Shown: positions 24,779-34,643 of the stretch, in pieces
Layout: each line of letters starts with the position of its first letter
Position numbering within the stretch: the first letter of the stretch is position 1
From: Bacillaceae bacterium S4-13-56
GTDB lineage: Bacteria > Bacillota > Bacilli > Bacillales > JAWJLM01
Assembly (NCBI GenBank): GCA_040191315.1
Contig: JAWJLM010000008.1
Location: 1 to 64,000 of the forward strand
Direction: 5' to 3'
DNA: 64,000 nucleotides
The notes under the pieces: model-generated
Databases searched by the model: none
Seen by the model: only the letters and a program-made list of their open reading frames with translations
Told to the model about the DNA's origin: nothing
Made by a program: the position numbers and the translations under genes

Positions 24779-26020
24779 CTACCCTTTATATTTTTGAAAG
24801 ACAAGAGAAGCGTTATGTCCACCGAAACCTAAAGAATTCGATAAAACTGTGGTAATCTCTTTTTCTATTGCTTGATTTGGAATATAATTTAAATCTAATT
24901 CCTCATCAGGTGTTTCATAGTTGATGGTTGGTGGTAGTATACCATCTTTTATAGCTAAGATTGAGAAAATGGCTTCTACTGCACCAGCTGCACCTAGCAA
25001 ATGTCCTGTCATCGATTTTGTAGAGCTTATAGCTAGGTTATAGGCATGAGATTCAAAGACTTTTTTAACAGCAATGGTTTCATTTAAATCATTATAGTGA
25101 GTACTTGTTCCGTGGGCATTAATATAGTCCACATCTGATGGGGGGATATTAGCATCCTGTAAAGCCAACTTCATTGATCGTTGGGCCCCTTCTCCATCTG
25201 GAGCTGGAGATGTAATATGATAGGCATCTCCGGTACCTGCATATCCTACAATTTCTCCATAAATTTTCGCCTTACGTGCTAGTGCATGTTCCAGTTCCTC
25301 TAGAATTAAGATTCCGCAGCCTTCCGCAATTACAAAACCATCTCTATTTTTGTCAAACGGTCTACTAGCATGATGAGGGTCGGGATTTGTTGATAAGGCA
25401 GTCATGTTATTAAATCCTGCAACAGTCATTTCAGTAATGGCGGCTTCTGTTCCTCCGGCAATCATTACATCCATATCCCCTTTTTGAATCACACGAAATG
25501 CGTCACCAATAGAATTAGCACCAGATGCACAAGCTGTGACCGAGCAATTATTCATTCCTTTAGCTCCTAACTCAATAGATACCCTCCCAGAAGCCATATC
25601 CGGAATAAACATTGGAATAGTAAATGGACTTACCCTTTTTGGTCCCTTTGATAAATATCGTTTATGTTGCTCTTCAAACGTATCTAATCCACCAATTCCA
25701 GAACCAATCCATACGCCAGTACGATTGGGATCTGCATTTATTCCTACAGCAATTCCAGCATCCTCAATTGCCATCTTGCTAGAAGCAATGGCAAATTGAG
25801 TAAATCGCCCCATGCGTTTAACTTCTTTTTTGTCCATAAATTGACTAGGATCAAAGTTTTTTACTTCACCGGAAATGTTGATAGGTGAATTTTCAACATC
25901 TATTTTCGTCATGGGAGCAATTCCTGAAGTTCCATTTTTAATATGATCCCATGATTCTACTGCATTATTTGCTAATGGAGTAACAGCACCTAGCCCTGTA
26001 ATAACAACCCTTTTCTTCAC
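24779..26020 (-). CDS. fabF: 3-oxoacyl-ACP synthase II (FabF)
   Basis: 413 aa beta-ketoacyl-ACP synthase II with the Cys-His-His triad: [22 protein letters not shown] and [12 protein letters not shown]. It condenses malonyl-ACP with acyl-ACP in fatty-acid elongation. The GTG at 26020 ([13 protein letters not shown]) with GGGGAGAG upstream gives the same length as other Bacillus FabF proteins. It is not next to fabH, as in B. subtilis, so it may be a second copy. Confidence 0.9.
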   Translation of the reverse strand: MKKRVVITGLGAVTPLANNAVESWDHIKNGTSGIAPMTKIDVENSPINISGEVKNFDPSQFMDKKEVKRMGRFTQFAIASSKMAIEDAGIAVGINADPNRTGVWIGSGIGGLDTFEEQHKRYLSKGPKRVSPFTIPMFIPDMASGRVSIELGAKGMNNCSVTACASGANSIGDAFRVIQKGDMDVMIAGGTEAAITEMTVAGFNNMTALSTNPDPHHASRPFDKNRDGFVIAEGCGILILEELEHALARKAKIYGEIVGYAGTGDAYHITSPAPDGEGAQRSMKLALQDANIPPSDVDYINAHGTSTHYNDLNETIAVKKVFESHAYNLAISSTKSMTGHLLGAAGAVEAIFSILAIKDGILPPTINYETPDEELDLNYIPNQAIEKEITTVLSNSLGFGGHNASLVFQKYKG

Positions 26021-26130
26021 AAACTCTCTCCCCTTCACTTATATTCGCATTTATATTATTTACTTCTATGACCTAGTTCTAATTATAATGGAAGATTCTT
26101 AAATATTCATCTGTCACATTTTTATCTGCA

Positions 26131-26173
26131 AAAAAGTACTCACTTTTATGCAGTATAGAAGTGAGTACTTTTT
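26131..26173. terminator. Bidirectional terminator after topB
   Basis: Inverted repeat AAAAAGTACTCACTT/AAGTGAGTACTTTTT around a 13-nt loop, directly after the topB stop. Confidence 0.92.
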
Positions 26174-26178
26174 ATTAC

Positions 26179-28365
26179 TTATTTGTTTTTCAGTTTAGCT
26201 AATGCCTCAGCCAATGCAGGATTTGTAAATTCCTCTTTTTCTTGCTTTTTCATGTACTTCTGTACATCACGTTTTGAAACGTTATGGTTTTTTTCTTTTT
26301 TTCTTCGCTCATTGAATGTGGAAAGCTTCTCGCGGTGTCCACATTTACAGGTAAACATTTGACCTTCTCCTTCTCCTCTAAGCTCCATACGTTTATGACA
26401 GTTTGGGCAGCGGGCATTCGTTACTTTCGCAATGTTTTTCTTATGACCACAGGAACGATCCTGACAGACAAGCATTTTACCCTTTTTGCCATTCACTTCA
26501 AGCATTAGCTTCCCACACTCCGGACATTTAGTGCCCGTAACATTATCATGCTTAAACTTTTCATCCTTTGTCTTAATTTCATGAACAATCGTTTTGGCAT
26601 AAGATTTAATTTCTTGGATAAATTCTTCTTTCTTTAGCTTTCCATCAGAAATTCTAGATAATTTTTGTTCCCATTCGGCTGTAAGGATAGGTGACTTTAA
26701 ATCATCAGGTACCAAATCGAGAAGTTGTTTTCCTTTAGAAGTAAGATGAACATATTTACCTTTTTTCTCAACGTAGAATGTATTGTATAGTTTCTCTATA
26801 ATGTCAGCACGAGTTGCAACTGTCCCAAGTCCTCCAGTGTTTTTTAATGTCTCTACATGCTTTTTATTCTTTTGCTCCAAAAATTTTACGGGGTTTTCCA
26901 TAGCCTGTAAGAGCGTTCCCTCTGTGAATCTCTCTGGAGGCTTTGTTTGATCTTTTATTAGAGAAAAAGTAATTCCTTGAAACGTTTCTCCTTGTTGAAT
27001 AGAAGGGAGAACTTGGTCTTTCTCCTCCTCTTCCCTTTCATCAAGAGATTGACTCTGATAGAGCTCCTTCCAACCATTGTTCAAAACTCTTTTTCCTTTA
27101 GCTCTAAACAATGATCCATTAACTTCTGCATGAATGGTCGTTTGTTCATACTCAAAAGCTGGTAATAAAACAGCTAGAAACCTTTTCACTACCAAATCAT
27201 AAATTTTAAATTCTTTATCATTCAAAGCAGACAAACGAACGGGTTGCTCAGTAGGAATGATGGCATGATGATCTGAAACTTTTCGGTCATCAACAAAAGA
27301 AGGATGACCTTTAATCTCTTTTCTTAAGATTCCAACCGCAATTTTTTTGTATTCTCCACCTGAAGAGGCCTGAACCCTTTCTTTTAAGGTTGGAACAATA
27401 TCTGATGAGAGGTAGCGCGAATCAGTCCTTGGATAAGTCAGTACCTTGTGCTGTTCATAAAGTTTTTGCATGATTGATAAGGTTTGTTTAGCCGAGAACC
27501 CGAAAATTCTATTGGCATCTCTTTGCAAGTCGGTTAAATCGTATAATTGAGGAGCGAAGGATTTTTTGTGAGTTTTATCTACTTTACTCACTCTTGCTTC
27601 TTTGTTTCTTACACTTTCTAACAATTGTTCTGCCTTTTGCTTAGAAAAGATTCTTGTTTGTTTAGAAGATTGATCATACCATGTAAAGGATAATCCATCT
27701 CTTGTTTCAGCTCTTATACCATAATAATCCTGCGGCTGAAAATCCTTTATTTCTTGTTCCCTTTGTGCAATCATCTGCAATGTTGGGGTTTGAACTCGAC
27801 CACTCGACAGCTGAGCATTGAATTTAGTTGTTAACGCACGTGTTGCATTTAAACCTACATACCAGTCAGCTTCAGATCTTGCTACAGCGGATGCGTAGAG
27901 ATTTTCATAATGTTTACCTGGTTGCAGCTTTTGAAATCCTTCTTTAATCGCCTTATCTGTTACAGAAGAAATCCAAAGTCGTTTAATTGGCTTTTGTACT
28001 CTTGATTTTTCAATGATCCAGCGAGCGACTAGCTCTCCTTCACGACCAGCATCTGTAGCAATAATTACCTCTTTCACATCTTTTCGCGTTAACTGCGATT
28101 TCACGGTTTGAAATTGTTTTCCTGTTTTCTTAATAACCACCAACTTGAGGTTCGAAGGTAGCATTGGCAAATCCTCTAATTTCCAAGTTTTATATTTATC
28201 ATCATAAGTCTCTGGGTCAGCAAGTGTGACCAAATGGCCTAATGCCCAAGTTACAATATATTTATCTCCTTCTAAATAACCATTCCTTGATTGATGACAA
28301 TTTAGAATACGAGCAATATCTCGCCCAACGGAAGGCTTTTCTGCTAAAACCACTATTTTACTCAT
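26179..28365 (-). CDS. topB: DNA topoisomerase III (TopB)
   Basis: 728 aa type IA topoisomerase. A TOPRIM domain begins the protein (VLAEKPSVGRDIARIL, ATDAGREGELVARW), the active-site Tyr is in VLTYPRTDSRYL, and two C-terminal zinc ribbons follow (CPECGKLM...CQDRSCG and CPNCHKRM...CKCG). It decatenates DNA during replication and recombination. ATG at 28365 is favoured with AAAGGAATGG upstream; an in-frame ATG at 28374 is less likely. Confidence 0.95.
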   Translation of the reverse strand: MSKIVVLAEKPSVGRDIARILNCHQSRNGYLEGDKYIVTWALGHLVTLADPETYDDKYKTWKLEDLPMLPSNLKLVVIKKTGKQFQTVKSQLTRKDVKEVIIATDAGREGELVARWIIEKSRVQKPIKRLWISSVTDKAIKEGFQKLQPGKHYENLYASAVARSEADWYVGLNATRALTTKFNAQLSSGRVQTPTLQMIAQREQEIKDFQPQDYYGIRAETRDGLSFTWYDQSSKQTRIFSKQKAEQLLESVRNKEARVSKVDKTHKKSFAPQLYDLTDLQRDANRIFGFSAKQTLSIMQKLYEQHKVLTYPRTDSRYLSSDIVPTLKERVQASSGGEYKKIAVGILRKEIKGHPSFVDDRKVSDHHAIIPTEQPVRLSALNDKEFKIYDLVVKRFLAVLLPAFEYEQTTIHAEVNGSLFRAKGKRVLNNGWKELYQSQSLDEREEEEKDQVLPSIQQGETFQGITFSLIKDQTKPPERFTEGTLLQAMENPVKFLEQKNKKHVETLKNTGGLGTVATRADIIEKLYNTFYVEKKGKYVHLTSKGKQLLDLVPDDLKSPILTAEWEQKLSRISDGKLKKEEFIQEIKSYAKTIVHEIKTKDEKFKHDNVTGTKCPECGKLMLEVNGKKGKMLVCQDRSCGHKKNIAKVTNARCPNCHKRMELRGEGEGQMFTCKCGHREKLSTFNERRKKEKNHNVSKRDVQKYMKKQEKEEFTNPALAEALAKLKNK

Positions 28366-28443
28366 AATTTCCATTCCTTTCACAAAAACGCATTCCTATT
28401 TACTTTATCATAAGTGGTTCATTAGAGGTAAAATAACTGCTTT

Positions 28444-28857
28444 TTATTCATTCCGCTCATTTAATATATCGCGAATAATCTCTACATGTACTGTTGCCCA
28501 AGCATTTTCTCGGAAGTGTATTGTTACCATAATAGTAAGAATAGAGAAGTAGATTATAGTAAAAGTAAGCCACAGAAAAGAGCCGTTATTCATTAAGAAT
28601 TCCTCTAAGGGACCAGAAAACAAAAATAAAAACCATGGAACTGCCGTGACGAAGATTAAGACAATTCCTGATCCATTTCGTTCTTTCATCATTCGATAAT
28701 ATAGTTTTTTTAAAGTATCCGTTTCTATAGATTGATAAAAGTCTTGTATTTCTTGCATTTCTTTAATCATTTTCAAATTTTTATACGAGACACCTTTATT
28801 AGACGCCTCTCTCATTTTCAAATATATTTTATGTGCATCTCCCCGAAAGGAAATCAT
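28444..28857 (-). CDS. Hypothetical membrane protein
   Basis: 137 aa starting MISFRGDAHKIYLKMREASN. A cytoplasmic helical N-terminus precedes two membrane segments (GIVLIFVTAVPWFLFLFSG, then LWLTFTIIYFSILTIMVTI) and a short tail. GGGAG precedes the ATG at 28857. No family recognised. Confidence 0.65.
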   Translation of the reverse strand: MISFRGDAHKIYLKMREASNKGVSYKNLKMIKEMQEIQDFYQSIETDTLKKLYYRMMKERNGSGIVLIFVTAVPWFLFLFSGPLEEFLMNNGSFLWLTFTIIYFSILTIMVTIHFRENAWATVHVEIIRDILNERNE

Positions 28858-28930
28858 ACCTCTATCTCCCTTCTTCATAAACCAGGTATATATAATTATC
28901 AGTATGAGACTATTAACGTATCTTTAAACT

Positions 28931-29086
28931 AAGAAAAGCGCAAGCGCCCTCGATCATCGACGTAAGGCGGTGGACCTCATCGAGCGAGATAAAGGAAACA
29001 CGGTTCACGAAGTGAATCGATGTTGACTTATCGATGGAGAGGAGGGAACCGACTCTAGTCGATAGGGCGCTGGAGCTAGCCAAATT
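28931..29086 (+). repeat. Dispersed repeat type A, copy 1 (bacillus AAGCGC...GGAGCTAG family)
   Basis: Begins AAAGCGCAAGCGCCCTCGAT and ends GGGCGCTGGAGCTAG. These framing sequences are common to short dispersed repeats of many Bacillus genomes. Internal imperfect palindromes around ATCGATGTTGACTTATCGAT suggest folding. A near-identical 50-bp block recurs inverted at 35650-35700. Confidence 0.85.
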
Positions 29087-29102
29087 TTATACTTTATCTT
29101 TC

Positions 29103-29134
29103 AAAAAAAACAGTTAGGAAAAACACCTAACTGT
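29103..29134 (-). terminator. Terminator of the anti-sigma gene
   Basis: Minus-strand AACAGTTAGG-TGTTTTT-CCTAACTGTT followed by T8. Confidence 0.9.
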
Positions 29135-29152
29135 TAGAATTAATTGATTGAC

Positions 29153-30604
29153 TTATATCGTCCATTGATCATGGACAACCGCAATTAACTTCCATTCACC
29201 GTCTTCTTTTTGATAAACAAGATATAGACTTTGCCAATCCATAAAGTTATTTGCTTCCGTACCTTTATCATAAAATTCTACATAAAAAGAATTTGGAAAG
29301 GCTTCTTTGATATTATTATACGTATTTCCTCTTTGTTTCATTTCGTTTATATTTTTTTCATCATACTCTATCAACTGATCTGCTTTCACAAATTGATTCC
29401 AATATTCCCTCGGTGTTAATTCCATTGGCATTCCACTACCATCGTATATTCCCCATTCGAATTTTTCTGTTCGATCCAATAGGCTAAGGACTTCATTTTT
29501 TTGAAATATCTCTGCATCATCCTTAATGTTGACATAAGGAGAGAATGTCAGCCCTTTTTTGGAATGGACAATACTTGATAGTTCCTGCATATTTCTGTCT
29601 GCCAATACTTGTAAGGTCTGTTCCGCAACTTCTTCAATAGATTCTTCTTGTGTAGGTTTATTAGAATCTTGTTCTCCATTTTGCTCTATTGAATACTTAA
29701 ATACGGACCAAATACCAGCTTCGCCTAATTTAACGGGTTGATCTAATAGGAGATGGAATTTCGTCTGATCAACAAGAATTTCAAAGTATACTTCACTTGA
29801 ATTAAGAGATTCAGACATCTTTTGTTGAATGACTTGAATGTCTCCTTTTTCCCCAAATTCTTGAGAAACAAAAGTAAATGCTGTATCTTGGGGATCGAGT
29901 TTCCCCGGCTGATGTCCTTGATCAACTTCCTTTTGTTCTGCATCCAATTCCTCTTGATTTCTTTCAACATCTTGCCATTTTATACTTGGGTCATTTTTCG
30001 GATCTTCTTCAGAGGCCATTTCATCTATAATTTTGAAATAATCATTTGTAAATTGGTCAACAACGCTTTGATCTATTTCATAATAGTGACCATTCACACT
30101 AACTATTCCTTTACCGTAAAAAGTTAATGAATGTAATAGTTCGGAACTATTGATATCCGCATACAAATTTAATGTCAGGCTATTAGTAGAACCTTCCTTA
30201 ATTCCTTCTTTGGTTGTTTGTTTAAATTCCATCTTACCAATGGTCTCAAAGAACGAGAGAATTACTTTATCATCACTTGTACCGGTTGTTTTCTCATCTT
30301 TTATAACTTCAATAAAAGAGACATTTTCAGGTACGGAAAACGCAGAGTAATTTTCTATAATCGGTGATGTATTTGGTGGTGTATCTTGATTAGGTAAATT
30401 AGTAATAAAAAGTAAAGCAAAAATGCCTACGGCAACCATAGCCCCCATTGTCTTAAAGAAAGGGAAGCGAGGGGTTTTTTTTACTTCATAATTTTCTATG
30501 GCGGTTTGAATCAAGCTTCTCCTTTCTTTGCTCAGTTTCGGTTTTGGCATCTGAGTTAATTGCTTATCTAATTTTTGAGAATCCCTGTAGCTCATCGTCT
30601 TCAT
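29153..30604 (-). CDS. Probable membrane-bound anti-sigma factor
   Basis: 483 aa. A short cytoplasmic N-terminus (about 1-48, LTQMPKPKLSKERRSLIQTA) is followed by one membrane helix (MGAMVAVGIFALLFI) and a large extracytoplasmic domain rich in Glu and Lys. Its start overlaps the ECF sigma gene by 41 nt, the usual layout of an anti-sigma partner. Restarts at 30595 are possible. Signal sensed is unknown; the outer domain does not match a family I recognise. Confidence 0.75.
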   Translation of the reverse strand: MKTMSYRDSQKLDKQLTQMPKPKLSKERRSLIQTAIENYEVKKTPRFPFFKTMGAMVAVGIFALLFITNLPNQDTPPNTSPIIENYSAFSVPENVSFIEVIKDEKTTGTSDDKVILSFFETIGKMEFKQTTKEGIKEGSTNSLTLNLYADINSSELLHSLTFYGKGIVSVNGHYYEIDQSVVDQFTNDYFKIIDEMASEEDPKNDPSIKWQDVERNQEELDAEQKEVDQGHQPGKLDPQDTAFTFVSQEFGEKGDIQVIQQKMSESLNSSEVYFEILVDQTKFHLLLDQPVKLGEAGIWSVFKYSIEQNGEQDSNKPTQEESIEEVAEQTLQVLADRNMQELSSIVHSKKGLTFSPYVNIKDDAEIFQKNEVLSLLDRTEKFEWGIYDGSGMPMELTPREYWNQFVKADQLIEYDEKNINEMKQRGNTYNNIKEAFPNSFYVEFYDKGTEANNFMDWQSLYLVYQKEDGEWKLIAVVHDQWTI

Positions 30605-31103
30605 CCCTCCTTAAGATTTCTAGTAAAACTTGTCGGGCACGATGTTGAGTGGATCTTACTTTACTTTCACTCCAATTTAAAATGTCTGCTGTTTCCTTGA
30701 TAGAAAGTTCTTTTACCCCTCTTAAAATTGTCACCTCTTGATAAGAAGGCTTTAATTGACGAATAGCTGAAAATATTCTATGGGTTTCTTCATTTCCATC
30801 CAAAATGAACTCAGGGGTCTCATAAGAAACTACTTCAGGAGATTTGTCTAAAGGAATTAGTTTCTTCCATTTTCTCGAACCTCTTTTTCTCCATTCATCG
30901 ATGGCTACATTTCTGGCTATACTATATAACCAAGTTTTTGGGCTAGAAAGGTTTTCAAAATGTTTATAGGATTTCAAAGCCCTTATAAACACTTCCTGTA
31001 CCAAATCTTCTGCATCACTGGAACCAACTCTATATAACAAAAAATGAAAGATATCGTCCCCGTATAAATCAAACCATTCAGATATTATCTCTTTATGGTC
31101 CAC
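30564..31103 (-). CDS. ECF-type RNA polymerase sigma factor
   Basis: 179 aa. Region 2 is DLVQEVFIRALKSYKHFENL with SSPKTWLYSIARNVAIDEWR. Region 4 is SYQEVTILRGVKELSIKETA followed by the recognition helix WSESKVRSTQHRARQVLLE. It should direct transcription of an extracytoplasmic stress regulon and be held by the overlapping downstream membrane protein. The subgroup (SigX, SigW, SigY and so on) cannot be assigned from sequence alone. No autoregulatory promoter could be called in the AT-rich DNA upstream. Confidence 0.9.
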   Translation of the reverse strand: MDHKEIISEWFDLYGDDIFHFLLYRVGSSDAEDLVQEVFIRALKSYKHFENLSSPKTWLYSIARNVAIDEWRKRGSRKWKKLIPLDKSPEVVSYETPEFILDGNEETHRIFSAIRQLKPSYQEVTILRGVKELSIKETADILNWSESKVRSTQHRARQVLLEILRRDEDDELQGFSKIR

Positions 31104-31183
31104 GCCTCCTTCACCTCCATCTTACTTCTAATCAATTAGACGTATCATATCAAAAAACATTGCAAAATGACTGAAAAGTTTTC

Positions 31184-31218
31184 AAAAAATAAAGCATCCA
31201 TTTTTAAAAATGAATGCT
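31184..31218 (-). terminator. Terminator of speD
   Basis: Minus-strand AGCATTCATTTTT/AAAAATGGATGCT stem followed by TTTATTTTTT, 21 bp after the speD stop. Confidence 0.85.
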
Positions 31219-31238
31219 CTGTGTTCTCACAGAATATT

Positions 31239-32069
31239 TTACTCTTCTTCCTCAAAAGAGCCACGCTTCATGTTCTTTCCATGGTAGATCTCGTCCATTT
31301 CAAAAATGAGGTTATCTGTTATTTCTTCTTGCTCTTCTTCTGTTAATTTGTCCTTTGAATACCCAAATAAATAATTATCTAAATCAAAGTCTTTCAATTT
31401 ACATTTAGTATGAAAAATGTGCTCTGAATAAATATTCACATCAATCATGTCGTACATTTCTTTTACTCTGGCTGGTAAATAATTTTGTATGGAGCTTATG
31501 TCATGATCAATAAATAATTTTGTACCATCTTCAGCTCTAGTAAATCCTCTTACTCTATAATCCATGGTCATTACATCTGTTTCAAAGGAATGAATCAAGT
31601 AGGTTAGAGCTTTTAGAGGTGAAATTTCACCGCATGTTGCTACATCAATGTCCGCGCGGAAAGTGCTTATTCCCTCTTGTGGATGATATTCCGGATATGT
31701 GTGGACGGTGATATGACTTTTGTCTAGACCAACGAGTACTGCTTCTGGAAGTGGGCCTGGTGATTCATCATAAGATTCTTCAGGAACTTCAACAACTGGA
31801 CCTTCAGATACTAAAACTGTTACACTCGCTCCTTGTGGAATATAGTCTTGCTTGGCAACATTAAGAACATGTGCTCCAATTATATCAGCAACGTTAGTTA
31901 AAATATGCGTTAATCGATCTGCGTTGTATTGATCATCGATATATTCTATGTAGGCTTCCCGTTCTTCTTTAGTTTTTGTATAACAAATATCATACATATT
32001 AAAGCTTAATGTTTTCGTAAGATTGTTAAAACCATGAAATTTAATCCGTTCTTCATGTGATAAATTCAT
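31239..32069 (-). CDS. speD: S-adenosylmethionine decarboxylase proenzyme, E. coli-type SpeD
   Basis: 276 aa, the long prokaryotic AdoMetDC type rather than the short Bacillus SpeH type. The self-cleavage site [13 protein letters not shown] gives pyruvoyl at about Ser118. It makes decarboxylated AdoMet for spermidine. ATG at 32069 follows AAGGGGGA; the in-frame start at 32090 has no ribosome site. Monocistronic. Family members usually run near 264 aa; the extra residues are an acidic tail. Confidence 0.92.
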   Translation of the reverse strand: MNLSHEERIKFHGFNNLTKTLSFNMYDICYTKTKEEREAYIEYIDDQYNADRLTHILTNVADIIGAHVLNVAKQDYIPQGASVTVLVSEGPVVEVPEESYDESPGPLPEAVLVGLDKSHITVHTYPEYHPQEGISTFRADIDVATCGEISPLKALTYLIHSFETDVMTMDYRVRGFTRAEDGTKLFIDHDISSIQNYLPARVKEMYDMIDVNIYSEHIFHTKCKLKDFDLDNYLFGYSKDKLTEEEQEEITDNLIFEMDEIYHGKNMKRGSFEEEE

Positions 32070-32121
32070 AACAAAATCCCCCTTACTCAATTATTCATAG
32101 AGTACCCAAACTCACAAAGAA

Positions 32122-32157
32122 AAAAACAATCCTATATAAATTAGGATTGTTTTTTAT
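32122..32157. terminator. Bidirectional terminator
   Basis: AAAAAACAATCCTA...TAGGATTGTTTTTTA with a short loop, between speD and the FAH-family gene. Confidence 0.9.
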
Positions 32158-32166
32158 ATTGTAGAA

Positions 32167-33054
32167 TTAACTAACCGTATTTCGTAGAATTCCAATTCCT
32201 GTTATTTCTATTTCAATAAGATCACCTGTTGATAAATATCTTGGAGGTTTAAAACCACTCCCTACTCCAGCAGGTGTACCAGTTGCTATGATATCTCCAA
32301 CTTCTAATGTGGTACCTTCAGAAATGACAGAAATGAGTGTTGGAATATCGAAAATTAACTGTTTGGTGTTCGAGCTTTGACGAACTTCTCCATTAACTCT
32401 TGTTTCAATAGATAGTTTATGAGGGTCTTTAATCTCATCCTTATGAACAATGTAAGGTCCCATCGGACAAAAAGTATCTAGACTTTTCCCTAGTAGGAAC
32501 TGTTTGTGCTTTTTTTGACGATCTCTAGCTGTAACATCATTGATAATTGTATAGCCAAAAATATATTCCATTGCCTCTTCTTTTGGAATATCTTTTCCTT
32601 CTTTCCCAATGACAACAGCAAGCTCTCCTTCATAGTCTAGTGCCTGCGTTACATGTGAATGGGATAAAATATCTTGTTCCGGTCCAATGACTGAGGTAGG
32701 AAGTTTAGAAAAAAGCATAGGATCTGTTGGAATATCAGCTTCACTTCCCATTTCAATGGCATGTTCTTTATAATTTTTTCCCACACAAAATATATTTTTT
32801 CTTGGACGAGGTATTGGGGCGAGTATTTCAATATCAGTTGTATGTAAAAAGTATTGTTTATCAAGTTCTACTAAATGTTTGAGCTCATCCTTCCAATTCT
32901 CATATTCTTTGATCCATTCGATCATTGTGTTTGGAAAAAAATCCTTTTTTAAATAATCTTTAAAGACTTGCTGTAAATTTATTGTACCTTCTTCACTGAT
33001 TATACCTATACCAAAAGACTGGTCTACCTTATTTTTAAAGGTTATGAATTTCAT
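32167..33054 (-). CDS. Fumarylacetoacetate hydrolase-family protein
   Basis: 295 aa. The FAH fold is seen from ILAPIPRPRKNIFCVGKNYK onwards, with metal ligands in DYEGELAVVIGKEG, TINDVTARDRQKKH and the glycine-rich end IATGTPAGVGSGF. Family members open or decarboxylate acylpyruvates and related diketo acids. The N-terminal 75 residues are the usual extension. No catabolic neighbours are present, so the substrate is open. Confidence 0.88.
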   Translation of the reverse strand: MKFITFKNKVDQSFGIGIISEEGTINLQQVFKDYLKKDFFPNTMIEWIKEYENWKDELKHLVELDKQYFLHTTDIEILAPIPRPRKNIFCVGKNYKEHAIEMGSEADIPTDPMLFSKLPTSVIGPEQDILSHSHVTQALDYEGELAVVIGKEGKDIPKEEAMEYIFGYTIINDVTARDRQKKHKQFLLGKSLDTFCPMGPYIVHKDEIKDPHKLSIETRVNGEVRQSSNTKQLIFDIPTLISVISEGTTLEVGDIIATGTPAGVGSGFKPPRYLSTGDLIEIEITGIGILRNTVS

Positions 33055-33114
33055 GGTTTGCCCCCTATTTTCTTTCCTTTAGATAACCACAATTTATAGG
33101 GTGAATTCAAGTAA

Positions 33115-33375
33115 TCATACATAAAGCGAAACTTCAATCAGTGACCGTCCCCACTGATTGTTAGCACCCAAGGGTATGACCTAAAGACCCTTGAACCAAT
33201 CGGACATTTACGGGCAGTTTATCCCCCACCTACTCTTTTTGTTTCACTTAAGACTTGAGGCGGGGGTATTACTCCCATGAAAATAAAAGATTGAATTTTT
33301 CATCCTTGGTGGTGAAACTTGCTTCATGGTTGGCCGCCGCCCATTCATGCGGGATAAATGAAGAAAGGTAGGGAA
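33115..33375 (+). repeat. Dispersed repeat type B, full copy, structured
   Basis: A 260-bp non-coding block between the FAH gene and the zinc-ribbon gene. It has a long hairpin with arms ATCCCCCACCT (33221-33231) and AGGCGGGGGTAT (33259-33270), and a second GC-rich part (CGCCGCCCATTCATGCGGG). Part of it recurs inverted at 16448-16493. It could be a small mobile element or a structured RNA. It sits directly upstream of the ribosome site of the next gene. Confidence 0.65.
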
Positions 33376-33401
33376 TTCTAAAAAAAGGAGGTGTATTTAT
33401 T

Positions 33402-33650
33402 ATGGCAAATCCATACTTATGCCCAAATTGTAAAACCAATTACTCTCGCTTTAATATTATTGAGCAAGTAGCGAGACCCGTAAAACTAGATCCACGTTCA
33501 GGAGAAGTAGTGGATGAGTATTCAAGTGGTCAATTAGATCCCTTTCACCATCCTTACAATGGACCAGAGACAAAAGTTCAATGTGGGTCATGCGGTCTAA
33601 TTGAAGATGAAAGAGCTTTTGTTAAATTTGCAGAATATCATAGAAAATAA
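33402..33650 (+). CDS. Small zinc-ribbon hypothetical protein
   Basis: 82 aa with two knuckles, [11 protein letters not shown] at the start and [20 protein letters not shown] at the end, likely one Zn(II) site. AAAGGAGGTG precedes the ATG. The middle ([20 protein letters not shown]) is polar. I do not recognise the family. Followed by a strong terminator. Confidence 0.75.
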   Translation: MANPYLCPNCKTNYSRFNIIEQVARPVKLDPRSGEVVDEYSSGQLDPFHHPYNGPETKVQCGSCGLIEDERAFVKFAEYHRK

Positions 33651-33656
33651 ATAGTT

Positions 33657-33692
33657 GAAACAGGTGGAAAAGCAACTTCCACCTGTTTTTTG
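33657..33692 (+). terminator. Terminator
   Basis: AACAGGTGGAA-AAGCAAC-TTCCACCTGTT followed by TTTT, 7 bp after the zinc-ribbon gene. Confidence 0.92.
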
Positions 33693-33782
33693 ATTGAATC
33701 TATTAGACGAATATACACACACCTGTTCTTTAGCGGTAATAAAATATAAATAAAAATAAAAATTTAATGGGAGTGGGTTAAT

Positions 33783-34052
33783 GTGTACCGTCGACGATTA
33801 AAAAGAAGAGGTGGATTTTGTCTTCCGGGATATCTTTATTGTGGGCCAGGGTGTAGCGGTCCTGGAAAACCAGTGAACGTTCTAGATGCTATTTGCCAGG
33901 AACATGATTTATGTTATCAAGTTTCAAGGAATCGTTTTTTATGTGACCAAAAGATGTTGGCACAATTACGTCCGTTATTAAAATTACGAACTCGTGAAGG
34001 AAGAGATGCCAGATTGGTTTATTCTTTTATAAATATGAAAATCAGGCTTTAG
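33783..34052 (+). CDS. Small phospholipase-A2-like protein
   Basis: 89 aa, GTG start with GGGAGTGG upstream. The segment YLYCGPGCSGPGKPVNVLD followed by CQEHDLCYQ matches the phospholipase A2 fold signature: a Ca-binding YCGPG loop and the catalytic His-Asp in CxxHDxCY. This arrangement is like the parvovirus VP1/phage-type PLA2 domain rather than a secreted enzyme; there is no signal peptide and the N-terminus is basic (MYRRRLKRRGG). Its target could be membrane lipid during sporulation or a phage-derived role (inference). Its 3' end overlaps the end of the nfo pseudogene on the other strand. Confidence 0.7.
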   Translation: MYRRRLKRRGGFCLPGYLYCGPGCSGPGKPVNVLDAICQEHDLCYQVSRNRFLCDQKMLAQLRPLLKLRTREGRDARLVYSFINMKIRL

Positions 34053-34642
34053 TTCTCCACTTTTTTATGAGCTGCTGAATTTCTTCCTGCTTAGTAATAC
34101 CTCTTTGATCTGGTGTCTCTAATATGAATGGTACTTGTATTAATGGAGGAGAAGTAAGAATGGTATCAAAATGACTCTCCTGTATATAACCGTTTATGAA
34201 GATCGGTTCATGCCGGTCTTTTCCAGATTCAGAAGGGTATTTTGAATTATTTAAATGTATGACTCAATCATTTTTTGATAACCTTCTAAGGGATTATTTT
34301 CACTTCTGTGTTTTCCAAAATACACGACTACCCCATTAGATCCACATACATTCGTGATTTCCAAATCATTTTTTAACGATTGAAACACCATTTCTTCTTT
34401 CTCTTTAGTGGGAGTCAAGTCTGTTGGATAAGGGGGATGGGATACTGAAATAATATGATTTTTTCAATAAATTCCTTTGCTCTTTTAGCATCAGCCTTAT
34501 CAAAATCCTTTATAGAAAGGCTCCATGGATTTTTAGGGAAATATTGAAAGGCAGATGTACCTATATCATGCACTTTTTTTGCAGCACCATAATAACCTTC
34601 TCGAATACTAATATGGCATCCAAACATGAATAATTCATTCAC
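34042..34642 (-). pseudogene. Decayed endonuclease IV (nfo-like)
   Basis: The N-terminal 62 residues (FMFGCHISIREGYYGAAKK...FQYFPKNPWSL) are nfo-like. After a one-base shift in an A6 run, IISVSHPPYPTDLTPT continues the family, then VVVYFGKHRSENN. Next, the block that carries the catalytic Glu and FDTCHA motifs, about 80 residues, is missing. The reading frame changes again and rejoins at VIHLNNSKYPSESGKDRHEP and PFILETPDQRG. Catalytic metal ligands are lost, so it cannot be a working AP endonuclease. Confidence 0.85.
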
Positions 34643-34643
34643 C

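Noticed and set aside
34260..34280. Another in-frame TGA read as Sec in the nfo remnant.
   Set aside because: The frames on each side of the junction differ, and a block of about 80 residues is missing, so it is a deletion scar and not a Sec codon.
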